Made by a program: the position numbers and the translations under genes
Notes under the pieces: generated by a model
The model's input: only the letters and a program-made list of their open reading frames with translations
Database searches by the model: none
What the model was told of the DNA's origin: nothing
Assembly (NCBI GenBank): GCA_035606355.1
Contig: DATNFO010000031.1
Span: 1-64,000, forward strand
Origin: Sulfopaludibacter sp035606355
GTDB lineage: Bacteria; Acidobacteriota; Terriglobia; Bryobacterales; Bryobacteraceae
Direction of reading: 5' to 3'
Length of the DNA stretch: 64,000 nucleotides
In this document: positions 34,877 to 43,493 of the stretch, in pieces
How positions within the stretch are numbered: position 1 is the first letter of the stretch
How the letters are laid out: each line of letters opens with the position of its first letter

Positions 34877-35656
34877 TCATCCAGGTGACCCGAGTCTGAT
34901 CCATGCGGGAGCGTGGTCGCTCGCGTTTTCCTCTCCGCGGGCCCATCGGTCTACGCCTCCATCGACCAGCCGCTCGCACACGGCGGGAGAGAGAAGAAAC
35001 TGATCCAGGCGCATCCCCTTGTCTAAAGGCCACCGATTGCGCTCGTAATCCCAAAACGTCCACAGTGGACCCTCGGGTTGCAGCTTCCGCAGAGCGTCGG
35101 TCCAGCCCTGGGACAGCAGGCGGGCATACGCTTCTCGGCTCTGGGGCTGAATCAGTGCGTTCTTATCGAGCGATCGCGTTGGATAAATGTCCTGCGCAGC
35201 CGGTACGACGTTATAGTCGCCGGCCAATATGACCGGTACGCCGGCGTGCATGAGTTCGGCGCCGTGTTCGATCAACCGCTGGAACCAGGCCAGTTTGTAA
35301 TTGAACTTTGGACCCGGTTGGGGGTTGCCATTCGGCAGGTAGATCGAAGCGATCAGCACTCCGTTGACCGCCGCTTCGACATATCGCGCTTGGCTGTCCG
35401 CGGGATCACCAGGCAACGTGGAGCGTGTCAGCACGGGGTCGCAATCCCGCGTCAGGATCGCTACCCCGTTCCACGAGCGTTCACCAATCCAAACTCCGCC
35501 ATAGCCGAGGTCGCGAAGGGCGCTTGCAGGAAACGCCCGCTGCTCTACTTTTAGCTCCTGGAGGCAAACGACATCGGGCTGGGCCCTTTTGAGCCAAGCC
35601 GTCAGATTGTTCAGACGCTTGTTGATGTTGTTGATGTTGAAAGTGGCGATTTTCAA
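34877..35656 (-). CDS. xth: Exodeoxyribonuclease III
   Basis: The 259-aa exonuclease/AP endonuclease carries TFNINNINKR (Asn metal ligand), CLQELKVEQ (metal Glu), SIYLPNGNP, the catalytic GDYNVVP (Asp/Asn), WTFWDYERNRW and the terminal SDHAPAW (Asp-His). It acts in base excision repair on abasic sites. Length is standard. It lies 9 bp upstream of nothing co-directional of related function; arfB precedes it on the same strand. Confidence 0.95.
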   Translation of the reverse strand: MKIATFNINNINKRLNNLTAWLKRAQPDVVCLQELKVEQRAFPASALRDLGYGGVWIGERSWNGVAILTRDCDPVLTRSTLPGDPADSQARYVEAAVNGVLIASIYLPNGNPQPGPKFNYKLAWFQRLIEHGAELMHAGVPVILAGDYNVVPAAQDIYPTRSLDKNALIQPQSREAYARLLSQGWTDALRKLQPEGPLWTFWDYERNRWPLDKGMRLDQFLLSPAVCERLVDGGVDRWARGEENASDHAPAWIRLGSPG

Positions 35657-35665
35657 TGGCCCCCC

Positions 35666-36070
35666 TCAGTCGTCGCTTGTCCGGCCGCGCAGTTTCTTTG
35701 AGGAGGATCGTTGCGATTTTGCCGTAAGCCGGCGGACCTTGGAGGCAAGCGTGGGTCGACTGGGGCGGCGGGTTTTCGGCACAACTTCCGCGCGGGCGAT
35801 CAGCTCGTTCAGTCGCGCTCGGGCTTCGGCTCGATTGGCCTCCTGCGTCCGGTGCGCACGAGAGGTGATGACTAACACGCCGTCTTGCGTGGCGCGACTG
35901 CCGGCTAATGTAAGGAGGCGTTGCCGAACGTCGGCTGGGAGCGAGCGGGATTTGCCGGTATCGAAGCGAAGTTGGACGGCCGTGGAAACTTTGTTGACAT
36001 TCTGGCCGCCTGGGCCGGAAGCGCGAACAAAGGTCTCGGTAAGTTCGGAATCTGGAATGAGTATGGGCAA
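35666..36070 (-). CDS. arfB: Alternative ribosome-rescue factor ArfB (YaeJ-type peptidyl-tRNA hydrolase)
   Basis: This 134-aa protein has the release-factor GGQ motif in RASGPGGQNVNKVSTAVQLR at about residues 16-35. The C-terminal tail is strongly basic (KTRRPSRPT...KVRRLTAKSQRSSSKKLRGR) and enters the empty mRNA channel of stalled ribosomes. It hydrolyses peptidyl-tRNA on non-stop complexes. The length is typical for ArfB and too short for RF1/RF2. xth follows after 9 bp on the same strand. Confidence 0.93.
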   Translation of the reverse strand: MPILIPDSELTETFVRASGPGGQNVNKVSTAVQLRFDTGKSRSLPADVRQRLLTLAGSRATQDGVLVITSRAHRTQEANRAEARARLNELIARAEVVPKTRRPSRPTLASKVRRLTAKSQRSSSKKLRGRTSDD

Positions 36071-36098
36071 ATGCTATCTCCAGAATAGCCTGTGCTGC

Positions 36099-36818
36099 TC
36101 AAGCGCCCCTCTCGCCCTTAACGAAGAAGGGCTCCATCTCCTTGTACTCCAGGATCTTCACAGTTGGCTCCTTGGGAGCGCTGCCCTGCGCGATCGCGAG
36201 GAATGCCTGCTCCGACTGCGCCACCATCGCGCGCGCGAGGTCATTCTTATGGATGGAGTGGTATTTGGACGGCATGGCCCAGTGCAGCAGCGGCATGACG
36301 TACCCAAGGACGCCCGGCGTGTTGGAGTTGCCGAGAATGACGGCGGGACGGTACACGCCGAGGAAGTCGAACTTGACGGACTCAACGGCCTTTTCCTTCT
36401 CGCCGATGATCTTCGCGTACTTCATCCCGGCCGCGGGGTCCGCGCCCACTGCTGTCATAACCGCGCACACCCGAGCGCCGGCAGTCCTGGCGGCGCGACA
36501 AAAGGCCTGCGGGTAGTCGACTTCGATCTTGCGCACCTCCGCCTCCGGCATCTTCGCGCTGCCCTTGCCAACGCCGAACGCGGCGAGCGCAACGTCGATT
36601 CCCTGGGCGCGCGGCGCAACCTCCACTTCGAGCCGGTCCATGTTGACAACCACCTCGGAAACCTTGGAATTGGCGAAGGCATCCGTCTTGCGGCGCGTCA
36701 CCACCACCACCTGCTTGCACAGCGAGCTCTGGATGAGAAGCTGCACAATGCGTCCGCCCACGTTCCCCGTCGCGCCCAGCACAATGGCCGAGTACGGCGC
36801 CTCAACCTCTGTCGTCAC
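36099..36818 (-). CDS. NAD(P)-binding Rossmann protein (atypical SDR, NmrA/YbjT-like)
   Basis: The product is 239 aa from GTG 36818, preceded by GCGGGGTG and immediately upstream of the fold start. SAIVLGATGNVGGRIVQLL is the nucleotide loop, VVVVTRRKTDAFA the second strand, and VCAVMTAVGADPAAGMKYAKIIGEKE holds the SDR-like Tyr/Lys region. FDFLGVYRPAVILG follows. Such proteins are usually NADPH sensors or reductases. The frame is open to 37049, but those residues are low-complexity and not family-like. Confidence 0.78.
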   Translation of the reverse strand: MTTEVEAPYSAIVLGATGNVGGRIVQLLIQSSLCKQVVVVTRRKTDAFANSKVSEVVVNMDRLEVEVAPRAQGIDVALAAFGVGKGSAKMPEAEVRKIEVDYPQAFCRAARTAGARVCAVMTAVGADPAAGMKYAKIIGEKEKAVESVKFDFLGVYRPAVILGNSNTPGVLGYVMPLLHWAMPSKYHSIHKNDLARAMVAQSEQAFLAIAQGSAPKEPTVKILEYKEMEPFFVKGERGA

Positions 36819-37157
36819 GTCACACCCCGCGGAGCCACAAATGTCTCGATGTAGATGATTGGTTATCTCACTACTATTGTCTTGCACGGTTGGGAGTCCG
36901 CGTGGGCATTTTTCGATTGGTTCCCCTGCGGACCTGTTTCGTGAGTTTTCGGTAGAGGTGCGTTGTCCTTTCGGCAGATCTTCATCCGGCACCGCCTCCG
37001 CCATGGCTGCTTGGGACAAGTTGGCCGAATTGCCCCCACGGTAGGGCATTTATCTTGGGACAGCCTCACCGAAGCGGCAGACGTGATCCTCAAGGTGGAG
37101 AATGCGGTGCCATGGCTAGAATTGGATCTCCCTCACAGAAGCTAGTCTGATCGCTTT
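36819..37157. other. Intergenic region without a supported gene
   Basis: Between the Rossmann gene and the VOC gene, both on the minus strand, no reading frame has a plausible protein. I see no strong hairpin, RNA gene or repeat. It probably holds the promoter of the Rossmann gene. Confidence 0.4.
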
Positions 37158-37547
37158 TCACTCTCGATACAGTGAGCTGATCCGCCAGCACACGCCGGAA
37201 GGGTCGACCAGCACAAAATCACGCATATTCCAGGGTCTATCGTCCGGCGGCTCGGCGTGTACGCCATACTTTTCGCAAAGCCGCTGATCCTGAACCTGCG
37301 CCCACCAGGCGTCGACGTCGTTAACAATCATGTGCATATGCAAGTTCTCGGCCAATTCCTTCAGGTAAAAGTCCTGAAGGAGAATGCCGGGTTTGCCGTG
37401 CTCTCCATGCGGACCGTAATGGAGATATGCCAAACCATCGTGACTCCAACACAGCGTAAAGCCCAGGTCTTGATAGAAGCTCTTGGACAGCTCAAAGTCC
37501 TTGGAGGGTATATGCGCCTTCAGCTCGATAGCGGCCAACTCTGCCAT
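37158..37547 (-). CDS. VOC-superfamily (glyoxalase/bleomycin-resistance) protein
   Basis: The 129-aa protein has two beta-alpha-beta-beta-beta halves. LKAHIPSKDFELSKSFYQDLGF starts the first, HMHMIVNDVDAWWAQVQ the second, and the FVLVDPSGVCWRISS end is typical of VOC dioxygenase/resistance proteins. Metal ligands are not certain; the first His (AHIP) is present. The substrate is unknown. It borders the decayed island starting at 37563. Confidence 0.85.
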   Translation of the reverse strand: MAELAAIELKAHIPSKDFELSKSFYQDLGFTLCWSHDGLAYLHYGPHGEHGKPGILLQDFYLKELAENLHMHMIVNDVDAWWAQVQDQRLCEKYGVHAEPPDDRPWNMRDFVLVDPSGVCWRISSLYRE

Positions 37548-37562
37548 ATTCTTCTCCCTTGT

Positions 37563-38109
37563 TCAGTTTATGCACAAAGAGTCGCGCGATGAAGGCTGCG
37601 AATCCGCCAGAATGCGGCGAACCGAGGCGCGGCCGATCTGTTGCCCACGGGCAATCTCAGCTTTGCTGAGACCGAGGCAATGGAGTTTCCGGATTTCGAC
37701 AGCGTGGACGTTCGCAGTTACGAGCCGACCTGGCTGATTTCCGTTCTCCCGTGCATGCGCCACGCCAGTCTTGGTTCCCTCCCGCAGGATCTCTTTCGAA
37801 CTCAGCAAAGATTGTCAACAGGCAGGCCATTGCTCGACCGGCGGGGTCAGGTCCAGAGTCTCCCTTAGGAAACGAACCCGACCCTCAGATGCTCCCAGCG
37901 GTCCAGGCGCCATACGAGCACCACATCAATCTCCCGGCGGCAGGGATTGCAGTAGCTTCTCGACTGGCGGCGTAGGAGTTCACTTCGCGAACCTGCAACG
38001 TGATCGTCCAGTCGCGTTGGGCGGCATACTCTCGCATCGCCCGGTTCTGCATCGCCAGCGTCTGCTGATCATTGGTGGAAACGCGGGCATACAAGCCTGC
38101 CCGCAACAT
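37563..38109 (-). pseudogene. Decayed serine recombinase (resolvase family)
   Basis: The N-terminal part from 38109 reads MLRAGLYARVSTNDQQTLAM, with the catalytic Ser in ARVST. Its frame then breaks near 37915-37945, where a shifted frame reads VVLVWRLDRW. A C-terminal part (37563-37808) contains AHARENGNQPGR and a helix-turn-helix GLSKAEIARGQQIGRASVRRIL. Internal stops and a deletion of the central helix make it non-functional. It was probably the recombinase of a mobile element and marks the left edge of the accessory patch. Confidence 0.85.
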
Positions 38110-38246
38110 TTTCGACCGTTTCCGTAACTGGCCAAAAACGTTGCCGGATCTTGCCTTTGCGGAAGCCCGTTTCCCGGGCATTTCAGAGCGTCACCTTACC
38201 ATGGCCGGAGTCGAATGCTTTCGGCCATGCGACCCGAATCATGATA

Positions 38247-39782
38247 TTACGCGGCCACCGCGGTTGCGTCGCGCCTGTAGTTCCAGGGCATCCACTCCGC
38301 CGGGTTTACGGTCACTTCCGCAGGATGCCGGAGCAGCTCCGCCAGATAGTCGAACGGGTTGACCTTATTCAGTTCGCACGTGTGGATCAGGCTCATGAAG
38401 AGGTCGCCCACGCGCGCTCCGTTCATTGTTTTGTAGAAGAGCGCATTCTTACGATGCAGGATGGCTTTCTTCAGCATTCTTTCGGCGATATTGTTGTCCA
38501 GTGGCGCGCCCGCCTGTCGCAGGAACAGTGTCAGTTCCGGCCAGTGCCGGAGCAGGTACGAGATTGCCTTGCCCAGCCCGGAGTTCGGTTCTGTCTTGTG
38601 CTCCGCAAACTGATTCTTCAGCCACTGGTGCAGATCGTCCATCACCGGCGCGCTATTCGACTGATGAAACGTCAGCCTTTCTTCCGGCGCGAGCCCGCGC
38701 TCTTTCGCTTCGGCGTCGAAGCGGTATACGGCGCCCAGCGACTCCAGCACATACGGGCATTCTTCGGGGAAGTTCGCGGCAACGTCTACAACCTGCCGCC
38801 TTCCATGCGCCAGACAGTTGGCCAGCAGAACCTCCACACCCGGCAGCTTTGGCGTGTTCCGCGAGAGAGCGTCGCACATCTGAATGGGGGCATCGCGCTC
38901 CGCCGCGCGTTGCTTCAGAACATCGGCGAGATTCTCGCCCGCATGTTTCCAGCCGGTAAAGTACAGCGCGATCCGCCACTCCCGCCAGATCGAGACGATG
39001 CCGCTGGTGAAGGTTCCAGTGCGCCCGTCGCCGGCGTTGCGCACCAGCTTCAGTATCCGCATGCCCGTGTCATCGTTGTGAACCACGCTGCCCTGCGCCG
39101 CCTGCCGGATGAACTCGCCCCATATGCGTTTGAGCTGCTTCGCGGCTGCCTCCATCAACTCCCATTGGGTTGCGGCCGGTAATGGAATCCCGAGCTGTGT
39201 CTCCAGCCGCTCCATCCGGTTGAAGGGCACGCCCGTGCCATATTTCAACAACGCAATCATCGCCACGGCGGTGGTGTCGTATTTATCGGTTCCGACGCCG
39301 GCTGGCTCCGCCGCGGTGAACACCTGGCAGCAGCCGTTGCAGCGGAGACGCTCCATCTCGAACACGGTCGCTTTCAGCGGCGGCTGCCCCACGATGCGTA
39401 TCAGCGTCTTCGGCTCTTTCTGTCGGTATACTCTTCCCTCGTGGCATTCCGGGCAAGGGTCGCCCGGTTTGAGTTGCGCGTGTCGTACGGAAACTTTTTC
39501 CGCGCCGGTAAAGGCACTGGCTGCGTTGCGCCCATGACCAGCCGGCTTCGGCTCCGCTGACTCAGCTTCCGTAGAGGATGAGTTTTTCGGCTCCAGCACG
39601 GAGTTGGTCTTCTCCGTGTTTCGCTTTGGCGCCAGTCGTTCCACCAGCGCGTGCAGCGTGGTTTTGAGCTTCTGGCAGTCCGCCTTGCTCAGCGGCCCGT
39701 CTTCCGCTGCATCGATCACCCGGTCCAGTTCTTCCACATTCACATCGAGACGGCGCCGGGAGGTCTGCATTTTTCTACTCAC
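38247..39782 (-). CDS. tnpC: IS66 family transposase TnpC
   Basis: The 511-aa DDE transposase has an N-terminal leucine-rich dimerisation part, a CPECHEGRVYRQ zinc-ribbon-like motif at about residues 150-160, and the catalytic region: VVHNDDTGM (first Asp), QMCDALSRN (second Asp), LDNNIAERML (Glu). An IS66 C-terminal domain follows, with TCELNKVNPFDYLAELL. It appears intact. The GTG start overlaps the end of the DruA-like gene by 8 bp; an internal ATG at 39770 is an alternative. Confidence 0.93.
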   Translation of the reverse strand: MSRKMQTSRRRLDVNVEELDRVIDAAEDGPLSKADCQKLKTTLHALVERLAPKRNTEKTNSVLEPKNSSSTEAESAEPKPAGHGRNAASAFTGAEKVSVRHAQLKPGDPCPECHEGRVYRQKEPKTLIRIVGQPPLKATVFEMERLRCNGCCQVFTAAEPAGVGTDKYDTTAVAMIALLKYGTGVPFNRMERLETQLGIPLPAATQWELMEAAAKQLKRIWGEFIRQAAQGSVVHNDDTGMRILKLVRNAGDGRTGTFTSGIVSIWREWRIALYFTGWKHAGENLADVLKQRAAERDAPIQMCDALSRNTPKLPGVEVLLANCLAHGRRQVVDVAANFPEECPYVLESLGAVYRFDAEAKERGLAPEERLTFHQSNSAPVMDDLHQWLKNQFAEHKTEPNSGLGKAISYLLRHWPELTLFLRQAGAPLDNNIAERMLKKAILHRKNALFYKTMNGARVGDLFMSLIHTCELNKVNPFDYLAELLRHPAEVTVNPAEWMPWNYRRDATAVAA

Positions 39783-40734
39783 TCAGCAACTCGCGAAAGC
39801 GGCGTGTCAGCGCCAGCCCGAGCACCTCTTTAATGGAACGGTTGGGTACGTAACTGTTGGATGCCTTGCCTCGGCCCGTCGTCCTTCCCATCAACACCCA
39901 GTTGGCAGCGCGGTAGCAGGTCCCGCGAAAACGACCGGGATCGATGAAGGTCTCGGCGAAGTAGACCGGATGGCTGTACATCCGCTCCCAGTCTCCGGGC
40001 AGCGCGCTCGTTACGCGGCCCAGTATATGCGACGCCAGATGCGGAACTTTGATCCACGGCAGAATCAGGAAGCGTGTGTTGTAAGCAATGAAGCGAATGT
40101 TGCGTCGGCGCGCTTCGGCGCTCCATCCTATATAACGGTCGCGGCTGCCCAGATGACGAGGGGCCGAACTCCATGCCATGCAGGCGATGGGGCGTGGTTT
40201 TCCTCCACAGTCCGCCCACACCAGATACTTCAGGTGCTCACCCACCGGCTGCTCATAACCAAGGTAATGATGCTGCTCCATCAGGCTGTTGAACAACGGC
40301 TCATCGGCCGTTTTTCTAACCTGCTGCAGCGAGACCGGGCGGATGTCGGCGAGCGCGCCGTTGAGCGGCGCGGTGTCGATCAGCATCGCCTGTGGCCGCT
40401 CGCGCCGGGCCAGGGGATTGGGAGGCCGGAAACGAATCCCGGGCAACTCGATCTGCCCGGCGCGATTGAGCATCAGTAATAAGCCACGGCAGACCATGTC
40501 GCGTGGAGCGCCGTTGGCCTGCTTCCATTGCCAGGCCTCGCAGAGTTTCTCCGACAGTCTGCGGCGGCTTGCCGAGGGATGGTCAGTGATTAATCTGCGG
40601 ATGAAGTCGATCTCTTCAGTGGTAACAGTGCGGCCCCGGTATCTCCATTCCGGCATTCTTCTCGCAGTGTGGCAGAGTCGAAATTGGAACGCAAGGGGGT
40701 TGGCGTGTTTTTTTACGCGCTCACCTGCCGTCAT
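39775..40734 (-). CDS. DruA-like DUF4338 protein, passenger of the IS66 element
   Basis: This 319-aa protein belongs to DUF4338, the family of DruA, the defining protein of Druantia anti-phage systems. Diagnostic blocks are EQHHYLGYEQPVGEHLKYLV, RDRYIGWSAEARRRN, NTRFLILPWIKVPHLASHIL, ETFIDPGRFRGTCYRAANW and GRTTGRG. The start overlaps the tnpB stop (ATGA) and its stop overlaps the tnpC start, so it is translated as a structural part of the IS. No other Druantia genes (helicase DruE, DruB-D) are near. A role in transposition rather than defence is therefore the simplest inference. Confidence 0.88.
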   Translation of the reverse strand: MTAGERVKKHANPLAFQFRLCHTARRMPEWRYRGRTVTTEEIDFIRRLITDHPSASRRRLSEKLCEAWQWKQANGAPRDMVCRGLLLMLNRAGQIELPGIRFRPPNPLARRERPQAMLIDTAPLNGALADIRPVSLQQVRKTADEPLFNSLMEQHHYLGYEQPVGEHLKYLVWADCGGKPRPIACMAWSSAPRHLGSRDRYIGWSAEARRRNIRFIAYNTRFLILPWIKVPHLASHILGRVTSALPGDWERMYSHPVYFAETFIDPGRFRGTCYRAANWVLMGRTTGRGKASNSYVPNRSIKEVLGLALTRRFRELLSE

Positions 40735-41064
40735 ACCGGCGGCGCCTCGGCATCCGGATTGGCGGCCGCCAGCAGTAACTGCGCCTGGTGTGCACGCAGG
40801 GTTCGCGCCGGCTCAGAGCCGCTGGGCCACCATTTGAAACGGCCCTTCGACAGTCGCTTCGTGGCGAGCCAGAACCCCTGGCCGTCATAGGCCAGCAGTT
40901 TTATCGCTGTCCCCCGGCGGCTGCGGAAGATGAACAGACAGCCGGAAAATGGATCTGCAGCCAGTTTCTCCCGGCCATAGCTGTGCCAGAGAATCGATGC
41001 CCTTCCTGCCGTCGATGGCGTCTACCGCAACCAGGATGCGCAGTTGCGGCGTGATCTGGATCGG
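40731..41064 (-). pseudogene. tnpB: IS66 TnpB accessory protein, frameshifted
   Basis: The N-terminal part reads QITPQLRILVAVDAIDGRKG then IDSLAQL. After one extra base near 40976-40982 the second frame continues with REKLAADPFSGCLFIFRSRR then GTAIKLLAYDGQGFW, KRLSKGRFKWWP and the stop at 40731. These are the full IS66 TnpB motifs. No ATG/GTG/TTG is found at the expected start (a CCG codon stands there). The gene overlaps the 3' end of tnpA and the start of the DruA-like gene. Confidence 0.75.
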
Positions 41065-41444
41065 GACGCCGACTCCACCAACTCCCGGCTCAGCGTCGCC
41101 AGATATGAAGCCGAAGCACCCTTCAGCTGGATTCGCAGCTTTCCCCTGCGCCCTTCCACTTCAAGCGTGCATTCGGGAACCGATTGCATCTGCGGCGTGA
41201 CCAACTCAACAAAGGCCGGTTGCTGCGGAACTGCTCCTGTGGCCGGCATGCGCCGCTTCAGATCGTCCCACGCCACATGCAACTCTCGCGCCCTTCGATT
41301 AATCCCCTCCTTCCGGGCCACCTCGACTGCCGCGGACCAAAGTTCAGCCGGTATTCGGGCTTTCCCTCTTCGGGTGGTTCTCCATTCCTCGAAACGTGCT
41401 CTTGCTTCTTCAAGGCTGATGCTGGGGGTTTTGCTTCGCGCCAT
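41022..41444 (-). CDS. tnpA: IS66 TnpA-like accessory protein
   Basis: The 140-aa protein has a helical N-terminal region ARFEEWRTTRRGKARIPAEL then WSAAVEVARKEG, leading to a helix-turn-helix-like NRRARELHVAWDDLKRR. The C-terminal strand GRRGKLRIQLKGASASYL is typical of IS66 Orf1 proteins. It probably binds DNA at the IS ends. It is the first gene of the element. Its last 40 bp overlap the tnpB frame. Confidence 0.75.
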   Translation of the reverse strand: MARSKTPSISLEEARARFEEWRTTRRGKARIPAELWSAAVEVARKEGINRRARELHVAWDDLKRRMPATGAVPQQPAFVELVTPQMQSVPECTLEVEGRRGKLRIQLKGASASYLATLSRELVESASRSRSRRNCASWLR

Positions 41445-41532
41445 GGCCTTCCTCCTCGCCGGAAAACCCAGCGGAAGAACGACCTTAACAGTTATCGACC
41501 GAATACTTCATGCACGCTTGCCGAAAACTCAC

Positions 41533-41665
41533 CCTGTTTCCGGATGACCGACGATCCACCCAGAGCTCCCGGAAATGCCACTTCCGCACCTCGGGCGTAC
41601 ACATCCGGATGGTTTCGTGCGGCCGCAAATGACAATGCAACGTCAAACTTGTGTTGTGGGTCCAT
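41533..41665 (-). pseudogene. Possible N-terminal fragment of a TIR-domain gene, cut by the IS
   Basis: From ATG 41665 the frame starts MDPQHKFDVALSFAAA, like the first strand of TIR_2-type domains (FDVALSFAGEDR). It then departs from the family and runs into the IS66 right end at about 41535. No continuation is found beyond the left IS end. Similarity covers only about ten residues, so the call is weak. Confidence 0.3.
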
Positions 41666-41810
41666 TCGGGTATCAGCTCGCTCGGACTTTGTTTCCTCGA
41701 TGACTATTGAACACAAGAAGTCTCGGCGTCAGCCGCCCGGCTCAGCCGACGCGGGAGATCTCATAACGGTCAATCGATCTCGCTTTTGCGCCTCTTGAGG
41801 CGATGGGTGT

Positions 41811-42374
41811 TTAGCGCCATAGGTCCGGCGAGCGACTCTGACGGATAGTCGCCGACGCGCCCCGAAGGCCGGCGTCGCTACGGTTCATGCCGATCCGGTC
41901 GTTCACCGCTCCCCGAATTCGTTGCTTGCAACCGAGATAACGCTCCGTCGTCTGGACGGAGACGTGGCCCAGCAGGAAGTGGATCTGGTCCAGCTCCCCA
42001 CCGGCATCGCGGCATAGCCGGGCGCAGGTGACCCGCTGGATACCAGCGGCCAGATCCGGGGTGAGCAGTCCGGAATCAGCGGCTTCGTATGCGAGGCGCC
42101 TGACTGCCGCGAGCCTGCCGTTGATCGTTCCCGGCGCAAGTTGGCGAGATTCCAAATGGATTCGGTAGCGCGTGACAACGGCCTTGTTGAATGACAGCCT
42201 GGGTTCGGAGCAATACCAGGTGATGAACTCGTCGATGGCGTGCCGGTACCCTCTCTGGGATTCCTGGGAGGGCAGGCTGTTGAGGAAGGCTGATCTTGCC
42301 TGATCGAGGTCTGGCAGGTTCAAGCTGCGCTTCGGGGGAGACTTCTTGGCTTCACCGTGCTTGCCACGTTTCAT
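41811..42374 (-). pseudogene. Tyrosine recombinase with its catalytic middle deleted
   Basis: From ATG 42374 the product has a SAM-like core-binding domain (residues about 20-115: ARSAFLNSLPSQESQRGYRH, RYRIHLESRQLAPGTINGRL). It jumps after GLLTPDLAAGI straight to the C-terminal catalytic end CARLCRDAGGELDQIHFLLG then HVSVQTTERYLG. The first catalytic Arg and the Lys beta-hairpin (about 100 residues) are missing, though the frame stays open. It is therefore an in-frame deletion product without recombinase activity. Confidence 0.85.
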
Positions 42375-42485
42375 CGTTTTGAGGCCTCCTTGGCCCCGCA
42401 ATGACGACGTGGCAATTCCCCGTAACACGTGGCGGCCTCAAATGGTTCGAAGGGCCGTCTACAATAGGAGTCGAGGACATACGCG

Positions 42486-42701
42486 ATGGCACGCCAGTTC
42501 GACGTCGTTATTGGGCGCGATTCGGAAGGTTACTACGTAGCCTCAGTTCCACAAATTCCGGCGTGCCATACGCAGGCGCAGTCTCTTGATGAGGTCATGC
42601 TGCGCGTTCGCGAAGCCATAGAGCTATGTCTTGAAGTTGACGGCGTGCCGGGGCAGGACTTGGAGTTCGTTGGTATCCAGCGCGTGACCATCGCGGCATG
42701 A
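42486..42701 (+). CDS. hicB: HicB-type antitoxin
   Basis: The 71-aa protein is a partial RNase H-like HicB fold: FDVVIGRDSEGYYVASVPQI then PACHTQAQSLDEVMLRVREAIELCLE. It neutralises HicA. There is no C-terminal DNA-binding domain, which is normal for short HicB forms. Its stop overlaps the hicA start (ATGA). A TACAAT hexamer at 42460-42465 could be a -10 box. Confidence 0.88.
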   Translation: MARQFDVVIGRDSEGYYVASVPQIPACHTQAQSLDEVMLRVREAIELCLEVDGVPGQDLEFVGIQRVTIAA

Positions 42702-42921
42702 GCCGGAATCCCCGCGTCACCGGTGCCGACCTTGTTGCCGCCCTCGAAAGAGTCGGTTTTCGCGTTCTTCGCATTAAGGGCAGCCACACTTCCTGCGTCA
42801 CGAGGATGGCAGAAGCACCGTTGTGCCTGTTCACTCTGGCGAGACGATCGGCCCCGGTCTGCTCCACAGAATTCTCCACGACTGCCAACTAACCGCCGAC
42901 CAGCTCGGCAAGCTACTGTAA
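42698..42921 (+). pseudogene. hicA: HicA-type mRNA interferase toxin, frameshifted
   Basis: The frame from ATG 42698 gives VTGADLVAALERVGFRVLRI then KGSH, the dsRNA-binding start with the catalytic GSH. One base then appears missing at about 42788-42792. In the shifted frame the rest reads FLRHEDGRSTVVPVHSGETI then GPGLLHRILHDCQ to the stop at 42921, a full HicA. The toxin is inactivated, or the base is a sequencing error. The order antitoxin-toxin is the reverse of classical hicAB. Confidence 0.82.
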
Positions 42922-43211
42922 GAACGATTGGATGTTGGGGGCTTGCCAGCATCAGGCCATCTACTTTGACGCGTCGCCATACCGTCGAATGGCAGGGCGA
43001 CTTCGGTGGGGTCGCCCACAAGGAATCGTCGGGCGTTTTGCGGCAAGTTGACCGCGGGGCAGCCCACGCTACGGTTGTCCACCGTCACGAACTCGAGAAG
43101 GCGATACGCGACACGACGGCTTGGGTAGAAAGGCGTAAACCAGATTTCGGACGCCCGTCCCGTTGAAGAGTCGGCCGAGGAGGGTCGCTCGAAACCAGAC
43201 CAACATGCGCA

Positions 43212-43493
43212 CTATTCCTTGCACTTCTCTCCGGCCTTCTGGCCGCCAAAATAGCCCAGCAAGCCGCCGATGATCGCGCCTGGAACCGTGCCTGCGATTG
43301 CCCCAAGAGGCCCCCCGGCAATTCCCAAATGCGCACCTGTCCAGGCTCCGGTACCTGCGCCAGCCAAGAATCCCGCCCAACCACCGGCCGTTTTCAAGTC
43401 TCGCTCGAGATCTTTCGGGACAGAGGGTAAGTCGCAGGCGTATTCCGAGACGATGCTATCGATGATTGGGTCGAAGACTTCATTGCGCCGCAT
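43212..43493 (-). CDS. Small glycine-zipper protein, bacteriocin-like
   Basis: The 93-aa protein has a polar N terminus (residues 1-35) followed by a continuous Gly/Ala-rich hydrophobic stretch (about 36-86). Repeated GxxxG patterns include GWAGFLAGAGTGAWTGAHLG and GAIIGGLLGYFGG, and the end is charged, KAGEKCKE. Such glycine zippers occur in class II bacteriocins, pore-forming toxins and outer-membrane lipoproteins; there is no signal peptide or double-glycine leader. Its start overlaps the stop of the upstream coiled-coil gene by one base (TAATG), so the two are translationally coupled. Confidence 0.65.
   Translation of the reverse strand: MRRNEVFDPIIDSIVSEYACDLPSVPKDLERDLKTAGGWAGFLAGAGTGAWTGAHLGIAGGPLGAIAGTVPGAIIGGLLGYFGGQKAGEKCKE

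Larger units (their letters stand above)
38205..41535 (-). mobile_element. IS66-family insertion sequence with DruA-like passenger gene
   Basis: Four overlapping minus-strand genes in the order tnpA, tnpB, druA-like (DUF4338), tnpC form one unit. The limits are approximate. Near the left end ggagtcgaatgctttcggc, and near the right end gtgagttttcggcaagc read on the minus strand, share a TTTCGGC core that may belong to weak terminal inverted repeats. I could not define exact ends or a target duplication. Because tnpB is frameshifted, autonomous transposition is doubtful. Confidence 0.8.

Noticed and set aside
39775..40734. Calling a Druantia anti-phage system
   Set aside because: Only the DruA-like gene is present and it is embedded in an IS66 operon; no DruE helicase or other components are within the window.
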